Positions 7,922-15,729 are shown, counted from the first letter of the stretch. The stretch: DNA of 18,847 nt from Gammaproteobacteria bacterium UBA4475 (GCA_002389265.1 DGOD01000092.1:1-18847); one strand, 5' to 3'. Numbers and translations are program-made. Notes: generated by a model not told the origin, from the sequence alone.

Positions 7922-8482
7922 CTACTGCCGCACACCTTCGATATTCAACTCCATATAGACCTTGTTTTCCGGTGGCATGTTGAAGCCAAAGGCCGTCGTA
8001 TCAAGAATGGTAGTGCCACTAAAGCCCGCACGATAGCCGCCCCAAGGATCGTCACCGGCACCGATCATTTGCGCGTCAATGATGATATCCCGGGTTACGC
8101 CATGCAGGGTCAGAAGACCATTGACTGTTGCGCCCCCCTCGCCATCAGCCACAACGGAAGTACTGACAAATTTCGCCGTGGCATATTTTTTCACATCCAG
8201 AAAATCTGCGCTGCGAACATGCTTGTCTCGTTCCGCATGATGGCTGTCGAGACTTAACGGATCGATATCGACAACAACCTGAGTCGCGGCGATATTCTTC
8301 GGGTCGTAACTGAAAGTGCCACTGAATTTATTGAACGAGCCCGTTAACCAACTGTAGCCAAGATGCTTGTATTTAAAATTGATTGAGGCATGACCACCTT
8401 GCGTGTCGATAACGTACTCGGCAGCATTGATCTGCGCGGTAAATGTCAGCCCTAAGGCTAAGCCCAGCAGGGTTTTCTTCAT
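7922..8482 (-). CDS. yceI: YceI family periplasmic lipid-binding protein
   Basis: The protein has 186 residues from ATG 8482. A Sec signal peptide (MKKTLLGLALGLTFTAQINA, cut before AEYVID) is followed by the lipocalin-like YceI barrel with family segments HLGYSWLTGSFNKFSGTF, HHAERDKHVRSADFLDV and LTLHGVTRD. Known YceI proteins bind polyisoprenoid or similar lipids in the periplasm, and E. coli YceI is very similar along its length. An in-frame ATG at 8491 would place the GAGG site directly against the start; ATG 8482 leaves nine bases of spacing and is preferred. It starts one base after the stop of the cytochrome b561 gene, reproducing the yceJ-yceI order of E. coli. A role in quinone or isoprenoid handling with YceJ is inference. 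Confidence 0.95.
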   Translation of the reverse strand: MKKTLLGLALGLTFTAQINAAEYVIDTQGGHASINFKYKHLGYSWLTGSFNKFSGTFSYDPKNIAATQVVVDIDPLSLDSHHAERDKHVRSADFLDVKKYATAKFVSTSVVADGEGGATVNGLLTLHGVTRDIIIDAQMIGAGDDPWGGYRAGFSGTTILDTTAFGFNMPPENKVYMELNIEGVRQ

Positions 8483-8483
8483 C

Positions 8484-9077
8484 TTATTCATCCTCGGTAG
8501 GGTTTACATTTTTGGTATTAGGCACCTTGCGCCCTAACATTTTGCTGAGTGTACCATCCCTGTCGATGAACTCATGCTTGAGCGCAGCCAGACTATGCAA
8601 ACAGGCACCACCGATAATGCATATGGCCAGGTACCAGTGGATTTCACCTGCCAAGTCCTCTTGGTTATCGAGGCCGGTCAGACTCGCGGGAATTGTAAAC
8701 CAGTCAAACACGGCCACACCCCGCCCATCCGCCGTGGTGATCAGATAACCACTGAGCCCCAACAATGGAATCAAGACATAAAAAGCCCAATGCAACGTCG
8801 ATGCCAGCCTGGTCTGCAATCGATCACCCGACATGACTGGCTGAACGCTGGCCCAACGCCAACCCAGACGCGCCAGCCACATTAGCATCATCACGACACC
8901 CAAACTGCGATGCAAGTTAGGCCCCCGTTGATACCAGGCATCATAGTAATCCAGGTCAACCATCCACCAACCCAGGCAAAACATCCCCGTGATACCGATT
9001 GCCATGGACCAGTGCAAGATCATCGTCACCCATCCATATCGCAGCGGTGTATTGTTAAGTGGGCCTAGTTGAAACAC
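8484..9077 (-). CDS. yceJ: Cytochrome b561 family protein (YceJ type)
   Basis: This 197-residue integral membrane di-heme b-type cytochrome has four predicted membrane helices at about residues 18-40, 57-76, 95-116 and 147-167. Candidate heme ligands are His22 (LHWSMA), His56 (NLHRSLG), His147 (EIHWYLA) and His161 (CLHSLAALKH). The NTPLRYG opening, GYLITTADGRGVAVF and LTGLDNQEDLAG are close to E. coli YceJ. The start is GTG 9077, needed to include NTPLRYG; a GAGG lies only four bases upstream, a short spacing. It begins 12 bases after the SRAP stop and is followed after one base by yceI. It probably transfers electrons from quinol or to periplasmic oxidants; the partner is unknown. Confidence 0.92.
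   Translation of the reverse strand: MFQLGPLNNTPLRYGWVTMILHWSMAIGITGMFCLGWWMVDLDYYDAWYQRGPNLHRSLGVVMMLMWLARLGWRWASVQPVMSGDRLQTRLASTLHWAFYVLIPLLGLSGYLITTADGRGVAVFDWFTIPASLTGLDNQEDLAGEIHWYLAICIIGGACLHSLAALKHEFIDRDGTLSKMLGRKVPNTKNVNPTEDE
8492..8495 (-). promoter_or_regulatory. Ribosome binding site deciding the yceI start
   Basis: GAGG on the minus strand lies nine bases before ATG 8482 and immediately abuts the alternative ATG at 8491. The site lies inside the last codons of the cytochrome b561 gene, which fits translational coupling and supports the shorter YceI. Confidence 0.6.
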
Positions 9078-9089
9078 GTTACCTCGCCA

Positions 9090-9782
9090 TTAATCTAAGG
9101 CAATCCGCACGCTTGGACCCGTGGGTTCAACGCAGCGACTATCCTTGTGTCGGGCATTATTGACATAGGACGAGACTGGGGTGATCTTGAGCGGTACCCG
9201 CAGCGTCGGCGCCAGCAAAGCCGCCAAAGATTCAGTGGCCGTTTCCACTGCAAGCCACTGGGTAATCTCAGCCCGATTCAGGTGCACAGGAATTCGCCGA
9301 TGTAAGGCTTGCATGGATTGGGGGGCTTCCGCCGTCACAATCGTACAACTGTAGACCACCCGCTCATCTTTTTCCCAGCGATCCCACAGACCCGCCAGGG
9401 CTAGCCCCTTATCGGCATCCGCCTCGACATAATAAGGCACCTTAACACTTTGCTCTGTGCGCCATTCGTAATAGCCAGATACCGGAACGATACAACGTCT
9501 GGACTTGAACGAGTCTCGAAATGCGCGACTGGTCGCCAGAGTTTCAGATTTAGCATTAAACATGCTGTATTTTGTACTGGGCTCTGGCGCCCAATGCGGT
9601 ACTAGCCACCAGCGCATGGATGCCAGACACCGACGATCAGCCTCGGTATAAACAACCTGAACCTGCTCCGTCGGTGCAATGTTGTATTCGGTGGACAGAT
9701 GCGGCACCGGGGTATCACTGTCCAGAATCTCCATAATGAACTGAGTGAGTGGTGCGCTGACCACATTGAACCGACCACACAT
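9090..9782 (-). CDS. yedK: SRAP (YedK/HMCES) abasic-site shielding protein
   Basis: This 230-residue SOS-response-associated peptidase family protein starts at ATG 9782 so that processing exposes the catalytic Cys2 (MCGRF). AGGAG lies six bases upstream, and the longer frame to 9827 would bury the Cys. The active-site set is complete: Cys2, Asn76 (FNAKSET), Glu106 (GYYEW) and His161 (LHRRIPV). Characterised members form a thiazolidine DNA-protein crosslink with abasic sites in single-stranded DNA, protecting forks. It lies between aldo/keto reductase and cytochrome b561 genes on the same strand, 69 bases after the former; co-transcription is plausible but functionally unexplained. I see no convincing LexA box immediately upstream. 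Confidence 0.95.
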   Translation of the reverse strand: MCGRFNVVSAPLTQFIMEILDSDTPVPHLSTEYNIAPTEQVQVVYTEADRRCLASMRWWLVPHWAPEPSTKYSMFNAKSETLATSRAFRDSFKSRRCIVPVSGYYEWRTEQSVKVPYYVEADADKGLALAGLWDRWEKDERVVYSCTIVTAEAPQSMQALHRRIPVHLNRAEITQWLAVETATESLAALLAPTLRVPLKITPVSSYVNNARHKDSRCVEPTGPSVRIALD

Positions 9783-9830
9783 ATCGCTCTCCTGCAGGTG
9801 AATCCTTGCCTGCACCCTAGGACCCAAGGG

Positions 9831-9844
9831 CCCGAGTACTCGGG
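9831..9844. repeat. Perfect 14-base palindrome between aldo/keto reductase and SRAP genes
   Basis: CCCGAGTACTCGGG reads identically on both strands. It sits in the 69-base gap after the aldo/keto reductase stop (9852) and before the SRAP start (9782). A T tract is absent, so a classic terminator is unlikely. It could be an operator for a dimeric regulator of the SRAP gene, or a processing hairpin. Confidence 0.4.
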
Positions 9845-9851
9845 ACTCAAG

Positions 9852-10796
9852 TTAGCGAGTTGACAGCTCGTTCACCTCGGCCATTTCAGCATCGCTAAGG
9901 CGCCAGGTAGCAGCCGCCGCATTCTGCTCGACTTGCCTAACACTTGTGGCACCGGCAATCACGCTGGAGATGTAGGGCTTGGTTGCCAACCAGCTCATGG
10001 CAAGTTCAAGCAGGGTTCGGTCATGGGCTTGTGCAAACGCAGTGAGTTTATCGACAATAGCAAAATTCTGCTCTGACAAAGCCGCCGCCCCACGTTCGCC
10101 CCAGGCCGCTAGCCGAGTACCTTGGGGGGCTGCCTCACCGCGCTGATATTTGCCCGTCAGCAAACCGCTGGCGAGGGGGAAGTACGGTAAAATGCCGATT
10201 CCGAAATGCTGGGCGGCAGGCACCACATCCTTCTCGATTCGTCGATCAATCAGGCTGTAGTGATTCTGGGCGGTGACAAACGGATTTAATCCATGATGGC
10301 GGGCAGTCCAGTGGGCGTCAGTCAGTTGCCAGCCATTGAAATTCGAGTGGCCGATATAACGCACTTTGCCGCTGCGAACTAGATCATCCAGGGCCCGCAA
10401 GGTCTCCTCGATAGGTGTTTGATCATCAGGCACATGTTGCTGGTACAGATCGATATAGTCAGTACCCAGACGCTTCAAGCTGGCATCCACCGCATTCATG
10501 ATATAGCGCCGTGATGCACCGCGCATCAAGTCCCCCGCCCCCATGGGATTCGCAAATTTACTGGCAATGATCACACTCGAACGATCTTTGCCCTTGATGG
10601 CTTGGCCCAGGTATTCCTCTGACAAACCATTCGGCCCATAAATATCTGCACTATCGAAAAAATTGACGCCGGCGTCCAGGGCTGCATCTACCACCGCCGC
10701 CGTCGCCACCGCATCACACCGACGGCCAAAATTATTACAACCGATTCCGACGATCGACACCTTTAGCCCAGTGTTACCCAGATTACGATATTCCAT
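9852..10796 (-). CDS. Aldo/keto reductase
   Basis: The protein has 314 residues and a TIM-barrel fold with the complete catalytic tetrad of the family: Asp48 and Tyr53 (FFDSADIYG), Lys80 (IASKF) and His121 (LYQQHVPDD). The cofactor region near the C-terminus (SVIAGATSVRQVEQNAAA at about 276-293) fits NADP(H) binding. It is closest to the general group of potassium-channel-beta or YajO-like reductases acting on aldehydes and ketones; the physiological substrate cannot be read. The start is ATG 10796 with a weak purine-rich site (AAGAGAGAAA). It is the first gene of a minus-strand run leading into SRAP, cytochrome b561 and yceI, and is divergent from the carbamoyltransferase gene across 195 bases. 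Confidence 0.92.
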   Translation of the reverse strand: MEYRNLGNTGLKVSIVGIGCNNFGRRCDAVATAAVVDAALDAGVNFFDSADIYGPNGLSEEYLGQAIKGKDRSSVIIASKFANPMGAGDLMRGASRRYIMNAVDASLKRLGTDYIDLYQQHVPDDQTPIEETLRALDDLVRSGKVRYIGHSNFNGWQLTDAHWTARHHGLNPFVTAQNHYSLIDRRIEKDVVPAAQHFGIGILPYFPLASGLLTGKYQRGEAAPQGTRLAAWGERGAAALSEQNFAIVDKLTAFAQAHDRTLLELAMSWLATKPYISSVIAGATSVRQVEQNAAAATWRLSDAEMAEVNELSTR

Positions 10797-10862
10797 AGAT
10801 TTCTCTCTTATATTGCAATGACCAATGATGGTGCAACGGTGAGTCGATATGTGTGCGCAAAA

Positions 10863-10890
10863 TTAGCAAAAATTAGTCCTAGCTGATACT
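10863..10890 (+). promoter_or_regulatory. Candidate promoter upstream of the carbamoyltransferase gene
   Basis: TTAGCA (10863-10868), a 16-base spacer and GATACT (10885-10890) resemble a sigma-70 promoter facing the gene at 10992. A second, weaker candidate, TTGTAA (10890-10895), 17 bases, TAATTT (10913-10918), overlaps its end. Either would produce a leader containing the terminator at 10945-10974. This is by-eye matching only. Confidence 0.3.
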
Positions 10891-10929
10891 TGTAATAACA
10901 CAAATGATCGGTTAATTTTCTGATCTCGC

Positions 10930-10995
10930 GTGACGAACTCCATCAAAAGTCCAGATTTCTGGGCTTTTTTTTTTGGGAAAAATGAACAGACATGA
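10930..10995 (+). other. Possible 21-codon upstream ORF running through the terminator
   Basis: GTG at 10930 opens a 21-codon frame that crosses the whole terminator, including three Phe codons in the T tract, and stops with TGA at 10993-10995, overlapping the ATG of the carbamoyltransferase gene (ATGA). Its position would allow translation to disrupt the hairpin and couple to the next gene. There is no visible ribosome site before the GTG, so it may be fortuitous. Confidence 0.2.
10945..10974 (+). terminator. Intrinsic terminator inside the leader of the carbamoyltransferase gene
   Basis: AAAAGTCCAG (10945-10954) pairs with CTGGGCTTTT (10959-10968) over ten positions with one wobble and a four-base ATTT loop. 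The T tract is ten bases long (10965-10974), only 17 bases before the start codon at 10992. On the minus strand the T tract would be only four, so the element points towards the gene. No plus-strand gene ends upstream; the neighbour is divergent. The natural readings are an attenuator in the leader, or the 3' end of a small RNA. Confidence 0.65.
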
Positions 10996-11930
10996 GACAT
11001 CTACCGAACCTACAGTGCTTGGACAGCGCGGAAATCCGGGCGATATTATCCAAAGCCGCCGAGATCAAGGCTGACCCCGCACGTTATGACCGGCTGTTGC
11101 ATCGCAAGTCAATGGCCATGCTATTTCAGAAGACCAGCACTCGTACCCGGGTTTCCTTTGAAGTCGCGATGACTGAACTGGGCGGTCACGCGATTTTTAT
11201 TGATTGGGCGACGTCGAATTTTGTCCTGTCAGGCATCGAACACGAGACCGCCTACTTATCACGAAATGTCAGCTGCATCATGGCGCGCCTGTATCACCAT
11301 AGTGACCTGCAAAAAATTATAAGTGCCAGTCTGGTACCGGTCATCAATGGCTGCGATGAGTTATATCATCCTTGTCAGGCCCTGACAGACGTGCTCACCA
11401 TGCAGGAGCATTATGCTGGCGATCTGCAAGACGCCCATTTGGCCTTTATTGGTGTCCAGAACAATGTGTCCAATTCACTGATCACCATCTGCGATAAGCT
11501 CGGCATCACCATGACCATCGCAACCCCAGGACTGGATAGCGATGCCGCCAGCGCCGACTCCACTGTCAACCAGATTCTGCAGACCTCTGATCGCATTAAC
11601 CACACAACGGATCCTCGCGAAGCCGTGCAAAATGCCGACTTTGTTTACACCGACACTTGGATTGACATGCAGTATTTTAATAATCCTGCGCACACGAAAG
11701 AGAACGAAGCCAAACTCGCCTTGATGAAGCCCTACCAGTTGAACTCAGCACTACTCGACGGCATCGACTGCAAGATCATGCACGACATGCCGATTCATGA
11801 TGGCTTCGAGATCACCGCTGAACTAACGCGTGACCCACGCGCGATCATGTACGAACAGGCCGCCAATCGCCTGCACGCCCAAAAAGGCTTGCTCTGGTGG
11901 CTCTACAACGAAGCTGGAAATCTGAGTTAA
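10992..11930 (+). CDS. Ornithine-carbamoyltransferase-like protein with variant substrate site
   Basis: This 312-residue member of the aspartate/ornithine carbamoyltransferase family keeps the carbamoyl-phosphate site: STRTR at 49-53, Arg99 in IMAR, HPCQ at 126-129 and Arg293 in ANRLHAQK. The fold signatures VPVING, YHPCQALTDVLT and NNVSNSL are also OTC-like. The ornithine site differs: the DxxxSMG motif is DTWIDMQ (221-227, with Asp225 for Ser), and the HCLP motif is HDMP (264-267, with Asp265 for the catalytic-region Cys). It is therefore probably a carbamoyltransferase for another amine, or one with changed kinetics, rather than a standard ArgF. ATG 10992 lacks a strong ribosome site; an intrinsic terminator lies 17 bases before it. 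No arginine-pathway gene is adjacent. Family confidence is high and function uncertain. Confidence 0.88.
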   Translation: MRHLPNLQCLDSAEIRAILSKAAEIKADPARYDRLLHRKSMAMLFQKTSTRTRVSFEVAMTELGGHAIFIDWATSNFVLSGIEHETAYLSRNVSCIMARLYHHSDLQKIISASLVPVINGCDELYHPCQALTDVLTMQEHYAGDLQDAHLAFIGVQNNVSNSLITICDKLGITMTIATPGLDSDAASADSTVNQILQTSDRINHTTDPREAVQNADFVYTDTWIDMQYFNNPAHTKENEAKLALMKPYQLNSALLDGIDCKIMHDMPIHDGFEITAELTRDPRAIMYEQAANRLHAQKGLLWWLYNEAGNLS

Positions 11931-11956
11931 CGCGCACCTAGGCGGCGCACACCGGC

Positions 11957-13183
11957 TCAGGCTTCTCCGGTCTCATGGCGTAATCGATCCGCGAGCAACT
12001 CGACCCAATGCACCACAGGCACATCAGTGCCTGACTGCAGGTGCAGATGACAGCCTATATTGGCCGTGGCGATATATTCAGCCTCCTGCGCCACGAGACT
12101 GGTGACTTTGTTTGCCAGCAAGCGCTGGGAAATGTCTGGCTGTAAAATCGAATAGGTTCCCGCCGAACCACAGCACAAGTGAGCATCCTGGACCGCGGTG
12201 AGTTCAAACCCGGAAGCCTGTAAAATGCCCTCGACCACACCAGTGATTTTCTGTCCATGCTGCAAAGTACAGGGCGAATGAAAGGCAACCCGTGCCGGTT
12301 CACAGTCAAACGTGTAGGTGGCTAACAGCTCACTGACATCAACCAACTTGGCAACAATCTGTTCGGCTTTACGACAATACTCCCCATCCTCATGGAGAAT
12401 CTCAGGATAGTCCTTGATCGTCACTCCACAGCCACTGGCGGTGGAAACAATGGCATCCACCTGGTTAAGACGCGGATAAATCTGATCTATCAGATGACAC
12501 ATGCGCTGGCGCGCGGTGGCGTGGGCCGCCAAATGGTAATCCAAAGATCCACAGCAGGATTCAGCCGCCAACATTTCAACGCCGATATTTTGAGTCGCCA
12601 GCAATTTCGCTAACCCTTGATTGACCTGCGGCGTTGCTATTTTTTGTACACATCCCTGCAGCACGAGCACACTGCCCGCAGGCGTTGTCAGGGCCGGGAC
12701 GGAATAGGTTTTTCTCGACAGGTACGGCATGTGACGGGCAAGCGCTGCCGGCATTAAGGGTCTAACATATTGACCGAGGCGCAGCATTGGACCAAACAGT
12801 GCCGCTTTAGGTACGACGAATCGCAGAGCCCCAATCACCAACCTTCGAATCACGTTCGGCTTAATCGACTTCTCCGTCACCAGGCCCTTACCGATATCCA
12901 GCAAGCGGCCATAACGCACGCCCGATGGACAGGTAGTTTCACAAGCTCGACAGGTCAGGCAGCGATCGAGATGATCCACTGACTTGGCCGAGATCGCGTT
13001 ATCTTCCAGCAGATTTTTGATCAGATAGATTCTGCCCCGTGGCCCATCCAGTTCATCGCCTAACAACTGATAAGTTGGACACGTCGCCGTACAGAATCCA
13101 CAGTGGACACAACTACGTAAAATCTCGTCTGCTTCTGTGATTTCAGGTCTTCCGACGAGGTCAGGATGAATGTGAGTCTGCAT
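11957..13183 (-). CDS. glcF: Glycolate oxidase iron-sulfur subunit GlcF
   Basis: The protein has 408 residues (E. coli GlcF about 407). Two ferredoxin-like [4Fe-4S] motifs are present: Cys25, 28, 31, 35 (CVHCGFCTATCP) and Cys75, 78, 81, 85 (CLTCRACETTCP). Two CCG-type cysteine-rich domains follow (CCGSLDYH near the middle, CCGSAGTY near the C-terminus). It passes electrons from the flavin subunits to the membrane quinone pool. The start is ATG 13183 with an AGGAA site; its first base is the last base of the glcE stop (TAATG). It is the last gene of glcD-glcE-glcF. The intergenic space to the convergent carbamoyltransferase gene is only 26 bases. Confidence 0.97.
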   Translation of the reverse strand: MQTHIHPDLVGRPEITEADEILRSCVHCGFCTATCPTYQLLGDELDGPRGRIYLIKNLLEDNAISAKSVDHLDRCLTCRACETTCPSGVRYGRLLDIGKGLVTEKSIKPNVIRRLVIGALRFVVPKAALFGPMLRLGQYVRPLMPAALARHMPYLSRKTYSVPALTTPAGSVLVLQGCVQKIATPQVNQGLAKLLATQNIGVEMLAAESCCGSLDYHLAAHATARQRMCHLIDQIYPRLNQVDAIVSTASGCGVTIKDYPEILHEDGEYCRKAEQIVAKLVDVSELLATYTFDCEPARVAFHSPCTLQHGQKITGVVEGILQASGFELTAVQDAHLCCGSAGTYSILQPDISQRLLANKVTSLVAQEAEYIATANIGCHLHLQSGTDVPVVHWVELLADRLRHETGEA

Positions 13184-14232
13184 TAAATTTCCTGGTAAAG
13201 CCGACCCGGATTAAAAATCCCCTGTGGGTCAAACTGGTGTTTCAATCTTTTGTGAATCCCCCCAACAACGGCAGACAGCGGCTGAAATCGCTGAGTCTGA
13301 TCATCCGCTGGTGCTCGAAACAGGGTGGCATGACCTTCGCCCAGCGCCGACCGCGGGTCAAAGCCAGGATCCAGCAACCAACGCTGGGCACCAGACCACT
13401 CTAGCAGACTACTCTGGGTAAGCATGGCTTGCGAACCCGGTGACACCGAGATTCGCCAGACAGTTTTTGCCGCTGCAAACGCGTCAAGTTGCTGATCTCG
13501 AATTTGAGACCAGATGCCAGCGGCGACCACATCACCACCTATCGTTTGCCGAGCATCCTCAACACCCGCGTTTGATCCAGAAAAACGCAGATAACTATGA
13601 CCCTCGAACCAGGCCGACGCCGAACAGGGCAGCGGCGTACGACTCAGCTGCAGGAACCGTTCATGGGCTTGTTCCAACGTTTCGCTGCGGACCACAGTGA
13701 CCTCCGCTTCTGGTAGCGGTAAGACTTTAAAGCTAACGTCAGTGATCAGCCCTAAGGTACCAAAGCTACCGGTCATCAGGCGTGACACATCGTAACCAGC
13801 CACGTTTTTCATCACTTGCCCGCCAAACTTCAACGCCTCACCGGCGCCGTTGATCACGCCAACGCCCAGCACTAAGTCCCGCACGGCACCATAAGCAACT
13901 CGGCCCGGCCCGGACACCCCAGCTGCTATGGCACCACCAATGGTACCGGCGCCACCAAAGGTGGGTGGATCACAGGGCCAAAACTGGCGTTGCTCGGCGA
14001 GCACAGCCTTGACCGTCGCCAGCGGCGTTCCAGACCGAACAGTCATCACGAGTTCTGTGGGCGAATAATCAATAATACCTTGGTGGCTCTGCGTAGTAAT
14101 GTCCTCATCGAAAGCGCCCACTGCACCGAGAAAATCTTTACTGCCGGCACCGCGAATGCGCAACCGCTTGCCCTGCGCCAGCGCGCCTTTGATCTGCTCT
14201 TGCCAATGTTGTATTGCGCTGTCGACGGCCAC
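13183..14232 (-). CDS. glcE: Glycolate oxidase FAD-binding subunit GlcE
   Basis: This 349-residue smaller flavin-domain subunit of glycolate oxidase belongs to the FAD-linked oxidase (PCMH/VAO) fold. FAD-contact segments are RIRGAGSKDFLG at 25-36, GTIGGAIAAGVSGPGR at 96-111 and VMKNVAGYDVSRL at 140-152, as in E. coli GlcE. The C-terminus (FNPGRLY) matches the family end. The start is GTG 14232, with GGAG eight to nine bases upstream; the GTG shares one base with the glcD TAG stop. It forms the GlcDEF complex that oxidises glycolate to glyoxylate. Length is normal, with no disruptions. Confidence 0.96.
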   Translation of the reverse strand: MAVDSAIQHWQEQIKGALAQGKRLRIRGAGSKDFLGAVGAFDEDITTQSHQGIIDYSPTELVMTVRSGTPLATVKAVLAEQRQFWPCDPPTFGGAGTIGGAIAAGVSGPGRVAYGAVRDLVLGVGVINGAGEALKFGGQVMKNVAGYDVSRLMTGSFGTLGLITDVSFKVLPLPEAEVTVVRSETLEQAHERFLQLSRTPLPCSASAWFEGHSYLRFSGSNAGVEDARQTIGGDVVAAGIWSQIRDQQLDAFAAAKTVWRISVSPGSQAMLTQSSLLEWSGAQRWLLDPGFDPRSALGEGHATLFRAPADDQTQRFQPLSAVVGGIHKRLKHQFDPQGIFNPGRLYQEI

Positions 14233-15695
14233 TAAAAGCGCTCCAGTTCTGGAAACTTTTCCTGACCACGATGCACATGCATCGCACCGAACTCAGCACA
14301 GCGCTGCAACGTTGGTACGGCTTTACCCGGATTAAGCCCGCCTTGTTCATCAAAGGCCGCTTTTACACCGTGAAACACATTCAGTTCTTCAGTCGTGAAC
14401 TGCACACACATCTCATTGATCTTCTCGACCCCGACACCATGTTCACCGGTAATGGTGCCACCGCACGCAATACAAAGGCGTAAGATATCAGCCCCAAAGG
14501 CTTCCGCCCGCTCAAGCTGGCCGGGCTGATTCGCGTCATACAGTATCAGTGGGTGCAAGTTGCCATCCCCAGCATGAAACACATTCGCCACTGCCAGGCC
14601 GTGGGTTTGCGAAAAATCGGCGATGCTGCGCAACACTCTGGCCAATTCCCGACGCGGTATGGTCCCATCCATACAGTAATAGTCGGGTGCCAACCGACCC
14701 ACTGCCGGAAATGCCGCCTTACGGCCCAGCCAAAGCTTTCGACGCTCCTCGGCATCCTTGGCGCAACGAACCTGGACCGCGCCCGCAGTCTGCAACACTT
14801 GGGTCAGCAGCGCCTGCTGTTGTTCGATTTCGACGCTCGAACCATCCAGCTCACAGATCAAAATAGCCGCGGCATCCAGTGGGTAGTCGGCGTGAACAAA
14901 GGCCTCGGCGGCTTGCACCGCCAGCTTATCCATCATCTCCAAACCTGCAGGAATCAAACCGCGATCAATAATTTGACCTACTGCATCGGCGGCCTGGCCA
15001 ACATCTGTAAAGGCCGCTAGCAACACCGCCACTTCGACCGGCACCGGTAACAGCTTCACCGTGACCTCCACAACAATACCCAGCATGCCTTCAGACCCGT
15101 GCATCAAAGCCAGCAGGTCGTACCCTGCCGAATCAAACGCCTCGCTACCCAGTTCATAGCGCTCACCCTCGGGCGAGATCATCACCAGCTTTCGTACATT
15201 GTGGACAGTCAGCCCATATTTTAGACAGTGCACGCCACCAGAATTTTCAGCGACATTACCGCCAATGGTACAAGCTATCTGCGAAGACGGGTCAGGGGCA
15301 TAGAACAAACCCAACGGCCGAACATGGTCTGAGATGGCCAGATTGGTCACGCCGGGCTCGACTCTGGCCAGCAGGTTGACCTGATCCACTTCAAGAATTC
15401 GATTAAATCGTGCCAGGATCAGTAATACCCCCTCATGGTGGGGCATGGCACCGCCAGAGAGTCCGGTTCCCGCGCCTCTGGCGACTACCGGCACTTGATG
15501 CGCGTGGCACAATTGCATGATTAACTGCACCTGCTCGATGGTCGCTGGCAGCAGCACTAGCCAGGGCAATTGCTTTTTCGCGGTCAGCCCATCCGACTCG
15601 TAAACCTTCATACGCGCCTGGTCAGACACACTATGACCTTCGCAGATGGCTTGCAGCCGCACTTTTAATTGATCCCTGCTCAATATCACTGTCAC
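14232..15695 (-). CDS. glcD: Glycolate oxidase catalytic flavin subunit GlcD
   Basis: The protein has 487 residues and is very like E. coli GlcD (499) throughout. FAD-binding segments are RGAGTGLSGGAMP at 73-85 and PDPSSQIACTIGGNVAENSGG at 135-155. The C-terminal catalytic domain has HAGDGNLHPLIL and GEHGVGVEKI, and the protein ends in HVHRGQEKFPELERF. It oxidises glycolate (and often D-lactate) with electrons passing via GlcF. The start is GTG 15695, without a clear ribosome site; GTG 15689 is an alternative, so the N-terminus may be off by a few residues. It is the first gene of the operon, sharing a 93-base divergent region with ribB. No GlcC-type regulator, glcG or glcB is adjacent. Confidence 0.97.
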   Translation of the reverse strand: MTVILSRDQLKVRLQAICEGHSVSDQARMKVYESDGLTAKKQLPWLVLLPATIEQVQLIMQLCHAHQVPVVARGAGTGLSGGAMPHHEGVLLILARFNRILEVDQVNLLARVEPGVTNLAISDHVRPLGLFYAPDPSSQIACTIGGNVAENSGGVHCLKYGLTVHNVRKLVMISPEGERYELGSEAFDSAGYDLLALMHGSEGMLGIVVEVTVKLLPVPVEVAVLLAAFTDVGQAADAVGQIIDRGLIPAGLEMMDKLAVQAAEAFVHADYPLDAAAILICELDGSSVEIEQQQALLTQVLQTAGAVQVRCAKDAEERRKLWLGRKAAFPAVGRLAPDYYCMDGTIPRRELARVLRSIADFSQTHGLAVANVFHAGDGNLHPLILYDANQPGQLERAEAFGADILRLCIACGGTITGEHGVGVEKINEMCVQFTTEELNVFHGVKAAFDEQGGLNPGKAVPTLQRCAEFGAMHVHRGQEKFPELERF

Positions 15696-15729
15696 TTTCT
15701 AAAGACCATTCAAGGTTACTGTGATGACA

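Noticed and set aside
10945..10974. Terminator serving the divergent aldo/keto reductase
   Set aside because: It lies upstream of that gene's start, and its long T tract is on the plus strand, facing the carbamoyltransferase.
10992..11930. Calling the carbamoyltransferase ArgF outright
   Set aside because: Both ornithine-binding signatures are altered (DTWIDMQ, HDMP), so the standard reaction is not assured.
14553..15020. 155-residue open frame opposite glcD
   Set aside because: Antisense to a highly conserved gene, no ribosome site or family motif; a shadow of glcD codon structure.
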